Origin: Cunninghamia lanceolata
Taxonomy: Eukaryota; Streptophyta; Pinopsida; Cupressales; Cupressaceae
Length of the DNA: 64,000 bases
NCBI GenBank assembly: GCA_027924645.1
Contig: BSBN01000888.1
Span: 18,666,001 to 18,730,000 of the forward strand
Reading direction: 5' to 3'
The notes under the pieces were generated by a model. It saw nothing but the letters and a program-made list of their open reading frames with translations, was not told the origin of the DNA and made no database searches. Positions 38,010-48,695 of this stretch are shown here, one piece after another. Within the stretch, counting starts at the first letter, position 1. Each line of letters begins with the position of its first letter. The position numbers and the translations under genes are program-made.

Positions 38010-38392
38010 TGATGCAGAGGCATCCACACTAAAACCTTGACATACAGCATGGATGTCTGCAACCCTTCATCATCATCATATTTCCCTTAACACTGTCAGC
38101 ATCATCATATTTTCTCTGCCGACCGATATCCTCCTGCAGACAAACCTTCGACCTTTCGCCTGTCAGCAGCATCATCATATCTGACTATCGGCAGCATCAT
38201 CATATTCGGCAAGCGCAAACATCCTCCTGATGTTCACTGTTCATCTTACCGCCAACCTCTTTCTTCATCATCATGATGTTCAACATCATGTTCATCAGCA
38301 GGATATAGAACATCCGGTTCCTCCCATATATCCTGATGATGACAACCTCATGCACCTTTCCTTCGATGCTTACGTCACCCTGATATCCTGAT

Positions 38393-38528
38393 GACGATTA
38401 TCCTGATGACGATGACGTCACATGCCGCTCCTTCAATATCCTGCTGCCCGATATCCTGGTGACGATTATCCTGATGACGATGACGTCACATGCAGTTCCT
38501 TCAATATCCTGCTGTCGGCCAAACTTAA
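38393..38528. repeat. 68-bp tandem duplication present in only one of the two LTRs
   Basis: GACGATTATCCTGATGACGA starts at 38393 and again at 38461. The partner LTR has a single copy near 42020. Confidence 0.9.
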
Positions 38529-38937
38529 CATTATCGGCCCGCGATGGTTTTATCAACCCGATCTTCTACCTTATGCTGATACGCTCCTCCTCGGCAACAC
38601 CTGACGATGATCACCCCACAACACATTCACCTTATGCAATCTACTGCATCATGCTCATCTCCATCTACTTGGATGACGCCTGAAGTAACTACAGGATATT
38701 CGTAGAAATATCCTGATGATGCCGTTGCGATGGATTTTCCAACCTTAGTGAATTTCGATCCGCCGAACCTCCTGGGATGACCCGATCTACTTCCTGGACA
38801 ACTTTCTAGACTCTAACAACCAGCACGACCTAGCACATACCCATGCTAGGGTCCTCAACACCTTTCGACGACGATCCTGCACACCTGCATGCAAACGAAC
38901 AAAAAATGCAGACTAAACCCTAAACTACTGTACATAG

Positions 38938-38974
38938 CCATTCCACCGATTCGACGAATCAACCGGTGGAATGG
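38938..38974. other. Hairpin in the LTR of the Gag-protease element
   Basis: CCATTCCACCG (38938-38948) pairs with CGGTGGAATGG (38964-38974); the loop itself contains ATTCG-A-CGAAT. The identical structure is in the other LTR at 42498-42534. Confidence 0.8.
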
Positions 38975-39394
38975 ATCATCGAATCCATATAACCACCAAA
39001 ATAGCAACTCGATTACACAATGAACACAAACAGGATCTTTATTGATTTCAAAAGATGCAAATACAATATTCAGTCTCTCTCTGCAATCTAACTCCTCTGC
39101 TCAATGCAATACTATCTCTAAAACCAACTGATCCTCATGCATAAATAGGATCTCTTGCGAGTACTACTGACCCGACTCCAAGCGGCTGGGAAATCTCTCC
39201 AGGCGGCTGGGAGATCCAACCGGACCTACAGCATAACAGCTGTCTTAACAAACTATCTAAAAATAGTAAAGTATGGTCAACATGACCTTATTACATGCAT
39301 TGGTCCTATCAGACCTTCTTGGAAACATTAACAAGACTCAAAACAAACTAACTGCCTCATGGAGGCCAGCTGTCAGGTAGGTGCTCCTACACCA

Positions 39395-39764
39395 TACTCC
39401 CCAACAGAAAAGAACTCATGTCCCATGAGTTTAGTTGTGGAAGTCCTCCACCTTTATACTTTGTCATGTCAGTGTTCTGACCTGTTCCAGCTTTATCCTC
39501 TGCTGTCTCTTGGCTGCTCCAAGACTTCTGAACTATAACTTGCTTTCTTGCAAGTAAATCCTCATGCCTGTCAATGTAGGCCCTTCTCTCACATACCTTG
39601 TGTTTGTCAGGTTGTCTGACCAGAACCTCTATCTGAACTGCCTCTTGAACTTCTGCAATGTTCAACTCTATCTTTCTTTCAACCTTTATAGGACAAACAA
39701 TAGTCCCAACTATGACAACATCCTTGTCATTCCTCTCAATTGGTTGCTATTTGCAAACCTGTTT
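39395..39764 (-). pseudogene. Remnant between Gag-protease and the 3' LTR (probable polyprotein C-terminal tail)
   Basis: A 92-codon minus-strand ORF (39387-39665) reads RRAYIDRHEDLLARKQVIV and ends GGGLPQLNSWDMSSF just before the purine tract, running a few codons into the LTR. Its position suits the extreme C-terminus of an ancestral polyprotein whose RT-RNase H-integrase part was deleted. I do not recognise a catalytic motif in it. Confidence 0.45.
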
Positions 39765-41471
39765 CTACACCTGCTGCTGACCTCTGTCAGTCAAAACTGA
39801 AACTTTCTTCAACCTGTTGTCCTTAACAACTCCTTTCCCTGCGGTGTCCTCAACTGCCTTTATGCCTGCTCCTATAGGCATCTGCACAAATTCCTTCTTT
39901 CCCACTAAAATGATTTTGGCTGCCCCCTGTGCTGCAGCATCTGCCTGCAATGGCATCAACATAATAGTCTTCCCATCTTTCTTGATGGTGTAGGTATTAG
40001 CATACCCATCATACAGTACCCTCCTATCAAATTGCCATGGTCTACCCAACAGTAGGTGACAACATTCCATGGGCAAAATGTCACACAAAACTCTATCATG
40101 ATATGCTCCAATCTGAAAATCAACATATGCCTGTTCATAGACAAAAAGTGATTGACTATCACTCACCCAAGATGCCTTGTAAGGGTGATGGTGTGGAATC
40201 CTTTCCAAATTCAGTTTATCCACCATTTCCTGAGATACCATGTTGTCTGTTGAACCAGTATCAATGACAACCTTACATACTTTACCTTTGCTCTTGCATG
40301 TGGTCTTGAAAAGAGCTCTTCTTTGCATCATATCCTTTGATGCCTGCAAACTAATTCTCCTTAGCATCAATGCTTCTCCCTCCTCAGGATATCCATAACC
40401 ATCAGGAACTCTATCTGTTTGCTCTACTTTCTCTTCTTGCACAAGTTGTACTCTCTTGTCATTCATTCTGTCATTTCTGGATGATGAACCTTTGCTTTCT
40501 GGACATTTGAAAAATGGATGACCAAACTCACCACAGGTGTAACACTTTCCTGAAAATGTAGTAGAACCTCTACCACCTCCAAATCTGCCTTTATTACCTT
40601 TCCATCCACCTCTGAAATCAGACTGTCCCTGTCCTTTACCAGTGTCTTCTTGACCCTCATTGGTTTGCCTTGTTGTAGGGGCTGATCCTCTTCCCCTCAC
40701 ATTGTTTCCTCTTCCTCTCATGGACTTATCTTGTCCCCTATTCATCTTTTCTTCAATCCTGATTGCCATTTGGTAACAATCCTCCACACTCTTAGGGTTA
40801 GCTAAAACTAACTCATCCTGTATGTTCAATCTCAAACCAGCCAAGTACCTAGCCACCTTTTCTACCTCATTCTCATGATGACCAGATCTCATACTCAACT
40901 TATAAAACTCCTCAGTATATGCCTTCACATCCATTTCCTTCTGCCTTAAAAATTGTAGCTTCTTAAACATCTGAATTTCATAATCCTTTGGCAAGAATTT
41001 ACCTTTGATCCTTGCTACCATTTTATCCCATGAAGTGATCTTTGACTTCCCTTGTTTCCTTCTCTCGGATTGTACATAATCCCACCATACCAAAGCATGA
41101 CCTCCTAACTTGGTCTTTGCAATCTTTACCTTCTGATCTTCAACAACATCTTCACATTCAAAGTGATTATCAAGTGCAGCAATCCAATCCAGTAACTCAT
41201 CTTCATTCAAACTTCCATTATACTTGGAAACATCAACCTTTACCTTAGGTTTATCACTCTGCACTGCCTTTAACAGTTTTGCAAATCTATGGTCTTCAGC
41301 ATCTAGATCTTCAGCTACCTCTTCATACTCTTCAACAGTATCTTCATCTTCTTCAGATTCACTGTCGTCCACTTCCCTCTTTTTGTTCTTTTCGAGGGCT
41401 ACAAGCCTGGCTTGAAGTGCTTCAGCAAGCTCCTTCATCTTCCTCATCTCTCTGGCATGTTTTTCCTTCAT
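39765..41471 (-). CDS. gag-pr: Gag-protease polyprotein of the non-autonomous LTR element, intact ORF
   Basis: 568 codons from ATG 41471 (MKEKHAREMRKM); the frame is open three codons further, after which an in-frame TGA lies near 41530. Residues 1-35 look coiled-coil, 33-60 are very acidic and 75-240 form the retrotransposon capsid domain (VDVSKYNGSLNEDELLDWI, GHALVWWDYV). An RG-rich nucleic-acid-binding stretch follows at 250-305. A CCHC zinc knuckle CYTCGEFGHPFFKC lies near 310-323, and an aspartic protease with active site VVIDTGSTDNMVS near 401-413 and LLLGRPWQFDRR near 473-484. The wording fits Ty3/gypsy chromoviruses. Gag assembles particles and the protease matures them. The stop follows the protease, where RT would normally begin. 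Confidence 0.9.
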   Translation of the reverse strand: MKEKHAREMRKMKELAEALQARLVALEKNKKREVDDSESEEDEDTVEEYEEVAEDLDAEDHRFAKLLKAVQSDKPKVKVDVSKYNGSLNEDELLDWIAALDNHFECEDVVEDQKVKIAKTKLGGHALVWWDYVQSERRKQGKSKITSWDKMVARIKGKFLPKDYEIQMFKKLQFLRQKEMDVKAYTEEFYKLSMRSGHHENEVEKVARYLAGLRLNIQDELVLANPKSVEDCYQMAIRIEEKMNRGQDKSMRGRGNNVRGRGSAPTTRQTNEGQEDTGKGQGQSDFRGGWKGNKGRFGGGRGSTTFSGKCYTCGEFGHPFFKCPESKGSSSRNDRMNDKRVQLVQEEKVEQTDRVPDGYGYPEEGEALMLRRISLQASKDMMQRRALFKTTCKSKGKVCKVVIDTGSTDNMVSQEMVDKLNLERIPHHHPYKASWVSDSQSLFVYEQAYVDFQIGAYHDRVLCDILPMECCHLLLGRPWQFDRRVLYDGYANTYTIKKDGKTIMLMPLQADAAAQGAAKIILVGKKEFVQMPIGAGIKAVEDTAGKGVVKDNRLKKVSVLTDRGQQQV

Positions 41472-41622
41472 CTCCTGCAATTCCCTTGCAGTACCACTAC
41501 CTTTCGGAGGAATTTTGTCAACCTCTCACTCCTTTACCTCTGTCCTTTCAGTGACAGAACCAACTCTACCTCTGCCCTTTCAGTGACAGAATCAACACAC
41601 AACAGCCTAGACCTTTTGCTGA

Positions 41623-41634
41623 GCTCTGATACCA
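41623..41634 (-). other. Primer-binding site of the Gag-protease element
   Basis: The minus strand reads TGGTATCAGAGC three bases inside the 5' LTR boundary, complementary to initiator tRNA-Met. Confidence 0.92.
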
Positions 41635-41637
41635 CTA

Positions 41638-42954
41638 TGATGCAGAGGCATCCACACTAAAACCTTGACATATAGCATGGATGTCCGCAACCCTTCATCA
41701 TCATCATATTTCCCTTAACACTGTCAGCATCATCATATTTTCTCTGCCGACCGATATCCTCCTGCAGACAAACCTTCGACCTTTCGCCTGTCAGCAGCAT
41801 CATCACATCCAACTATCGGCAGCATCATCATATTCAGCAAGCGCAAACATCCTCCTGATGTTCACTGTTCATCTTACCGCCAACCTCTTTCTTCATCATC
41901 ATGATGTTCAACATCATGTTCATCAGCAGGATATAGAACATCCGGTTCCTCCCATATATCCTGATGACGACAACCTCATGCACCTTTCCTTCGATGCTTA
42001 CGTCACCCTGATATCCTGATGACGATTATCCTGATGACGATGACGTCACATGCAGTTCCTTCAATATCCTGCTGTCGGCCAAACTTAACATTATCGGCCC
42101 GCGATGGTTTTATCAACCCGATCTTCTACCATATGCCGATACGCTCCTCCTCGGCAACACCTGACGATGATCACCCCAAAACACATTCACCTTATGTAAT
42201 CTACTGCATCATGCTCATCTCCATCTACTCGGATGACGCCCGAAGTAACTGCAGGATATTCGCAGAAATATCCTGATGATGCCGTTGCGATGGATTTTCC
42301 AACCTTAGCGAATTTTGATCCACCAAACCTCCTGGGATGACCCGATCTACTTCCTGGACAACTTTCCAGACTCTAACAACCAGCACGACCTAGCACATAC
42401 CCATGCTAGGGTCCTCAACACCTTTCGATGACGATCCTGCACACCTGCATGCAAACGAACAAAAAATGTAGACTAAACCCTAAACTACTGTACATAGCCA
42501 TTCCACCGATTCGACGAATCAACCGGTGGAATGGATCATCGAATCCATATAACCACCAAAACAGCAACTCGATTACACAATGAACACAAACAGGATCTTT
42601 ATTGATTTCAAAAGATGCAAATACAATATTCAGTCTCTCTCTACAATCTAACTCCTCTGCTCAATGCAATACTATCTCTAAAACCAACCAATCCTCATGC
42701 ATAAATAGGATCTCTTGCGAGTACTACTGACCCGACTCCAAGCGGCTAGGAAATCTCTCCAGGCGGCTGGGAGATCCAATCGGACCTACAACATAACAGC
42801 TGTCTTAACAAACTATCTAAAAATAGTAAAGTATGGTCAACATGACCTTATTACATGCATTGGTCCTATCAGACCTTCTTGGAAACATTAACAAGACTCA
42901 AAACAAACTAACTGCCTCATGGAGGCCAGCTATCAGGTAGGTGCTCCTGCACCA
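41638..42954 (-). repeat. 5' LTR of the Gag-protease element (1317 bp)
   Basis: It begins TGATGCAGAGG on the plus strand and ends CTGCACCA before the GAATG duplication. It is collinear with 38010-39394 except for the 68-bp unit and scattered substitutions. The hairpin at 42498-42534 matches that at 38938. Confidence 0.92.
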
Positions 42955-42959
42955 GAATG

Positions 42960-44560
42960 ACTATAGGGAGAGGAGTCAACAATACTGTGCTGACAAATTG
43001 TCCTAGAAATATGTAAAGGACAAAAAAATTACAAAATCTGCATTATGTTCATAATTTATCAATCCTAAAACTAGCTAAACACTAGAAGAGACTTGGAAAC
43101 ACTTCCCTATTCTATGGTGTGTGAACAAAGATATATCCTGAAACATTTGTGCTAGATGCTACATGGTCTTTGATAAGTGTCCATATAATAACAATGAGGT
43201 TCCACAATATTTCTTGAGGAGACTCTATTGTGAGTTCATCCTCAAGGAGATTCCTAATTACTTCGACATTTGAGAGTTCCAAGGAAAAGGTGGTGGTTCT
43301 ACCCAAGATAGAGAGGGGGCACATCGTGACCAAAACTGCATACCTAGACCTATCATTAGGCTAGCACATGCCTAACTCCCTTTGACTTTGAAAGAGAGTG
43401 TTGAGGTGGAGATACTGCATTCATTGAGTTCTCTCACCTAGTCTCTAGCATAGTATGATGTTGATCTCACCCAGGTCGATGAGGTTCAGAGTAGCGGGCA
43501 TCATTTGTCCCCACATCTTTGAAGTTCATGTGGGAACTTGTGCGATTATGGGCGCTAGACTCTTGGCAGGATGCTGTAATGTAGGGGTAGTAGCTAGTAA
43601 TGGACGCATCCATATTTGATGAGATTTTTCTTAGATGACCTCTTACAACATACGTTGTGTATATTTTCTCCCAGGTAATTTTTTACAAGGTTCATCCTGA
43701 TTTAATATATTTGTATATGTAATTTATAACTAATTTTATATGACTATCTATATTATAAGTCAAAATTAATGTATGTAATTGTCTAAAATGTGAAATTCTA
43801 AGGTCAGAGTCTTCATCTTGTATCTGTTAGTTGTCCAATGTAGGGTTACGAGAGGAGGTCGAGTGAGCAGGTATGTAATTTATCACATGATCATAAATAT
43901 AGTGCATATATAAATGGTAATCCTATTTAGTGACAATTTGATAATCCACAGGGAGCTTCACCAACACCTCCATATTTTCCTTGGTCCCCTGGATGTAGAA
44001 CCACTTTCACGAAGGTAAATTTAACCATTTGTAATCATTATACATTTAAATAATGTTATGTATCTATTTTGGTCAAAATAACCTTGATCTCTATTTTGAG
44101 ATGTTGAATATGGAGACTCCTCATCTTCATCACTCAACAGAGGTGGCCATTGCTATAGTTGTGTTGTCTACAAATCCTTTAATTGAGGTATGAGGTAGTA
44201 ACATGTAAATGTCATTTTGTATTTCTTGTTTTATCTCATGTCATTTGATGTACATAAATGATAGTTATGTTTAGAAAATTTTTCTTCTTGATGCTTCTCA
44301 CAGGAGGTCACAACTCCAACCTATCTAGCTATGGACATAAAGAGAGAAAAATGATATAGAGGGATCATCAGCTAGCAGTAAGTGATCAATTACATATGGG
44401 ATGCTATATATTTCATGTTTTCTATATTAATGTGCATATTGTTTGATTGTATTAAGAAGTGGAGCTGCAAAAATCTTTGTCAAGGAGGTCAAGTCAATGG
44501 GAGAGAGAGAGAGGATGAATCACTGATTGACTCTCCATCTTCACGCCAAGCAAGGGTCAC
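42960..44560 (+). other. Non-TE region with faint exon-like segments
   Basis: Right flank of the 38010 element. It continues the 37751 frame for about 18 codons (DYRERSQQYCADKLS), after which stops appear. Further on, short open segments are bounded by splice-like sites: GAGCAG|GTATGTAA near 43870, CCACAG|GGAGCTTC to CGAAG|GTAAAT (43952-44010), TTGAG|GTATGAG near 44186, and CTCACAG|GAGGTC near 44304. This could be an old multi-exon gene or transposon gene; no family recognised. Confidence 0.3.
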
Positions 44561-44811
44561 TAATTATTTGATAGCATTTCATAGGAAAATAGATTTTGTG
44601 ACATTTTTTTGTATGCCTAGATGGATTTGTATAAATACTTTTGTATGTTACCGATGTATATCTTTGTATATGCCTATATGGATTTGTTTGTATGTACCTA
44701 TATGGATTTATCTATAGACTAGATGTTATGTTGATGACATTATCTATATGATAGTTTACATTAAATATTTAATATGCTGATCAATTATCGTTATAGGAAT
44801 TTTGCATTACA

Positions 44812-46115
44812 CGTTCAAATTGCATTTTCTTTAAAGTTTATAAATCCTTTTCAAAAATCCATTTTCTACATATCTTGTAATCATTGCATTTCATGAGATT
44901 GTGGATTTATTACAAAATGGATTTACACCCACGAATTGCACTTTCTTGAGAGTTTTTAAAGCATTTTTGAAAAAATCCATTTTGTGCATATATCTTGCAA
45001 TCATTGCATTCAAAGAGACATCATTTATTTGAGGCATCATTTCAAATAGTTCACCTTCTTGGTCTATGCTTCATCACTTTGCATACATGGCTCATAGGGC
45101 AGTTGTAGTTACAATATCCAACAAAATTCCCATATCCTTTATGCTTTGATGGATGTCCATACCCTGTTCTGAAGATCCCATATCAACATAGACAAGGTGG
45201 ATGCTAGCTAAGGTTGTGGAATTTGGCTTTACACCTACCAATTACATTTACTTGAAATTTTCTAAAGCCTTTTCAAAAAAATCCATTTTGTGCATATATC
45301 TTGCAATCATTGCATTCCATGAAACAACATTTCTTTGAGGCATCATGTCAAATAGTTCACACACCTTGTGTATGATTTCAGACTTTGCATACATGTCTAC
45401 AAGAGAAACTACAAATACAAAATGTGATACAATTCCTATATCCTTTGTGATTTGATGGATATCCACACCATGTTTTGCAGATCCCATTTTTGGATAGGTA
45501 AGGAGGATGTTGGATAAGGTTGTGGAATTTGGTTTTAGACGTGCCAATTGTATTTTCTTGAAAGTTGGTAAAGCCTTTTTGTAAAAAATCATTTTGTGCA
45601 TATCTTGCAATCATTGCATTCTAGGAGACAAGATTTCTTTGAGGCATCATGTCAAACAGTTCACCTACCTTGTCTATACTTCCACACTTTGCATACATAT
45701 CTCCTAGGGCAGTTGCAACTACAGTGTATGTCAATATTCCCATATCCTTTATGCTTTGATGGATGTCCATACCTTGTTCTAAAGATCCCATTTTGGCATA
45801 GACAGGGATAATGTTGGCTAAGGTTGTAGAATTTGGCTTTACACCCACTAATTACATTTGCTTGAAAATTTCTAAAGCCTTTCTAAAAAAATCCATTTTG
45901 TGCTTATATCTTACAATCATTGCATTCCATGAGATAGCATTTCTTTGAGGCATCATGTCAAACAGTTCACATGTCTTGTCTATGCTTCATCACTTTCCAT
46001 ACATGTCTCATAAGGTAGAGGCAAGTACAACATCTGACAAAATTCCCATATCCTTTATGCTTTGATGGATGTTCATAGCCTTTTTTGATGATCCCATATG
46101 GGCATAGATAAGGAG
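44812..46115 (-). pseudogene. Tandem decayed PPR (PLS-type) modules, left part of array
   Basis: PPR proteins bind organelle RNA through 35-residue helical repeats. The minus strand reads repeated modules of the form KPNSTTLANIIPVYAKMGS, DIHQSIKDMGI, GDMYAKCGSIDKVGELFDMM, PQRNVVSWNAMIARY. One module is about 300-306 bp (about 102 codons), the size of a P-L-S triplet. The anchor TTTTGTGCATAT recurs at about 44990, 45287, 45591 and 45895. Longest open pieces are 45248-45610 and 45621-45848. Stops and frameshifts break every module and no E or DYW end is attached. The last module is cut at 46115 by the Tnt1-like element and resumes at 51384. Confidence 0.82.
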
Positions 46116-46672
46116 TGTTAGGGTTAGCCGGCAGAAGATATCAATTAAATACAAATAAAGATTAAATAGAGAAATGAAAATACACAGAAATAATAACAAC
46201 GAGAGACAAGTTTTAACGTGGGTCACCCAAACTCGGGCTACATCCACCAAACAGAGAGTCCAATATTATTATCTAGTAAATCAAACTGATTACAATCAAC
46301 AATCCCTACAACTCAATACCGCTGCAAAATACTACAATACAATATCAAAAAACCCTAACCCTTAGTCACTTTTTATCAATCTTTTTGTCAGTTACAAAAT
46401 AGGGTTTTCTTATGTCGGTCAATGAAAAATTTAACTCCCGGTGCATTATAAAATAATAAAAACTGTGTGAGGTTTTTCATACAATTTAGCTAAAGCTTTC
46501 ATCAGACCATCTGTTGTTTGCGCTGCCCCTTGACCCTGTCTTGGGGGCGCTGCCCCCAAACCTCCATAAGGGGCACTACCCCTTGACCCCGTAGGAATTT
46601 GGGGGGGAAACCACTCTGATAAAAGTGGGGTAAATATAACCTCCGAGTTTGATTAGGCTCCATTTAACAACA
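46116..46672 (-). repeat. 3' LTR of the Tnt1-like element (557 bp)
   Basis: The adjacent internal bases (46673-46683, minus strand AAGTGGGAGAT) are the polypurine tract. The LTR holds two GC-rich hairpins, TTGGGGGC-GCT-GCCCCCAA (46541-46559) and AAGGGG-CACTA-CCCCTT (46568-46584). It also holds a block at 46470-46518 nearly identical to part of the element's own gag. Confidence 0.93.
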
Positions 46673-46804
46673 ATCTCCCACTTGGAGACTGATCAGACTC
46701 AACACCATATCATCTCCCACTTGGAGATTGATCATAACAGCACTGACCCTGTAGCTCCCACTAGAAATAAGCACCTGAGACTCTGCTGTTCTGTTTTTGG
46801 TTAT

Positions 46805-47421
46805 TTTCAGTCTAGAAGAACAACCAAAGCTGAAGAGGAGCTTAGCTTCTCCCTTGTTACTACCTTTGTAAACATATCTGCTGGATTGTCATCTGTATGT
46901 ATCTTTGCTAGCTGTAACTGTCCATCATCCAACACCGACCGAATGAAGTGATACCTCAATTGTATGTGTTTGGTCTTTGAATGCAAGGCAAAATTCTTTG
47001 CAAGATGTATGGTACTCTGGCTATCTATAAACAAATAACTGTTAACCTATTATGTGCCCAATTCATTCATGAAAGATTGCAGCCATATCATCTCCTTGCT
47101 TGCCTCTGTTGCAGCTACATATTCTGCCTTTGTGGTGGATAAAGCAACGACCTTTTGTAACCTGGAAATCCAGCTCACCGTTGTTCCACCTACAGTAAAG
47201 ACATAACCTGTAGTACTCCACCTGGTATCAATATCCCTTGCCAAATCTGAGTCTACATAAACTGCTAAATCAGTATTAGAGCCCCCAAAACATAAGTGTT
47301 TATTAGATGTACCTCTCAAATATCTGAGAATCCATTTTACCGCATTCCAATGCTCTAATCCAGGATGACTCATATACTTGCTAACGACTCTACAACATGT
47401 GCAATATCCGGTCTCGTGCAT
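46805..47421 (-). pseudogene. RNase H domain of the Tnt1-like element
   Basis: The minus-strand frames 47050-47421 and 46807-47034 read KYMSHPGLEHWNAVKWILRY, GYVFTVGGTTVSW, LSTTKAEYVAATEASKEMIW, then FIDSQSTIHLAKNFALHSKT and ADMFTK. This matches the Ty1/copia RNase H, which removes the RNA strand of the RNA-DNA hybrid. It is out of frame with the RT because of an apparent one-base loss near 47390, and a stop separates its two halves near 47049. Confidence 0.9.
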
Positions 47422-48695
47422 ACCATGGCATACATTAAACTTCCTACAGCTGAAGCATAGGGTACCTCGAACATTTTCTCTTCCTCCTCTTGTGTCTTAG
47501 GACACATCTCCTTGGTCAATTTCAAATGACTAGGCAAAGGTGTGCTGACAGCTTTTGCATTCTCCATGTGGAATCTCTGCAACACTTTTTCAACATAAGC
47601 AACCTGAGATAGAGTCAATTTTCTGTTCTTTCTATCTCTATAAATTTTCATACCAAGGATTTGTTTGGCTGCCCCAAAATCCTTCATAGCAAATGACTGT
47701 GCTAACTGCTGTTTTAACTCTCTTATGTGATCATTGTGAGACCCAACTACAAGCATGTCATCAACATATAAACATAAAATAATGTAGCTGTCATTATCCA
47801 ACCTCTTAAAATAAATACAGTGGTTAGAATTACACTTGATGTAGCCTTGCTCAGCCATAAAACTATCAAATTTCAAATACCATTGCCGAGGTGCTTGTTT
47901 CAGGCCATACAAACTCTTCTTCAATCTACACACTAGTTTCTTCTTACCTTTGACCTCAAATCCTTGGGGCTGTTCCATATATATCTCCTCCTCCAAATCA
48001 CCATGGAGAAAGGCAGTTTTAACATCTAGCTGTTCCAAATGTAAATCTTCAGCAGCCACAATACTTAAAATAGTACGAATAGAAGTCATCTTGACAACTG
48101 GAGAAAATATCTCATCAAATTCAATGCCCTTTTTCTGTGCAAATCCTTTTACAACTAACTTGGCCTTAAATCTTTTCTTACCTCCATCTTTCTCTTTCAG
48201 CCAGTAAACCCATTTATTTGGTAAAGCTTTTTTACCTGCAGGTAACTTACATAATTCCCAAGTCTAATTTTTTAGCAAGGAGTCCATTTCTTCTTTCATT
48301 GCAAGCTCCCACTGAACCTATGTATCCACCTACATAGCTTCATCATACCCTTCTGGTTCACCAGCATCTGTTAACAAAATAGAATACAAAGAGGGAGAAA
48401 ACCTTTCAGGAGGTCTACTTATCCTTGTTGACCATCTAACATTCACTGGAGTTTGTGGTATTTCTAGTTGCTGTTGCAGAGCATGAGGAACCACTGGAAC
48501 ATCACTATTTGGAGGATCATCTAGCACCACATAATCCTTTTCTTTCTTCTCATGCTACTGCAACTGATCTTTGTACAACACCTTCTCATGGAATATAACA
48601 TCCCTGCTTCTCACAATTTTTTGATTTTTAAAATCGCAAAGCCTATAACTAAATTCATCAATGCCATATCCAACAAAGGTACACCTTTTTGATTT
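47370..48695 (-). pseudogene. Reverse transcriptase of the Tnt1-like element with preceding linker
   Basis: The frame 47370-48089 reads LEQLDVKTAFLHGDLEEEIY, SLYGLKQAPRQWYLKF, LCLYVDDMLVVGS, QILGMKIYRDR and AVGSLMYAMVCTRPDIAH. The catalytic YVDD is intact. Upstream (48090-48530) lie the N-terminal RT part and linker (RRSTRISRPPERFSPS-like wording) with TAG at three Gln positions: two near 48325-48335 and one near 48268, where the family has NQTWEL. The enzyme copies element RNA into cDNA, but this copy is broken. Confidence 0.9.

Larger units (their letters stand above)
38010..39394 (-). repeat. 3' LTR of the Gag-protease element (1385 bp)
   Basis: In element sense it starts TGGTGTAGGAGCACC and ends ...CTCTGCATCA. 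It is 68 bp longer than its partner because of one tandem duplication at 38393-38528. The plus strand is rich in CATCATCATATT and CCTGATGACGA words. Otherwise very similar to the right LTR, so insertion was fairly recent. Confidence 0.92.
38010..42954 (-). mobile_element. Complete non-autonomous Ty3/gypsy-type LTR element encoding only Gag and protease
   Basis: Paired LTRs (38010-39394 and 41638-42954) flank a 2.24 kb interior read on the minus strand. GAATG precedes the left copy (38005-38009) and follows the right copy (42955-42959), a perfect 5-bp target duplication. The primer-binding site lies beside the right LTR and the purine tract (GTTGGGGAGTA, minus strand) beside the left, which fixes the orientation. 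One intact Gag-protease ORF is present. RT, RNase H and integrase are absent, so pol functions must come from a related autonomous element. Confidence 0.93.

Noticed and set aside
41224..41554. Plus-strand ORFs opposite the Gag coding region
   Set aside because: Antisense shadows of the intact minus-strand Gag-protease ORF.
44812..46115. CRISPR-like array because of regular repeats
   Set aside because: Units are about 300 bp, diverged and translate as PPR motifs; the context is a plant nuclear genome.
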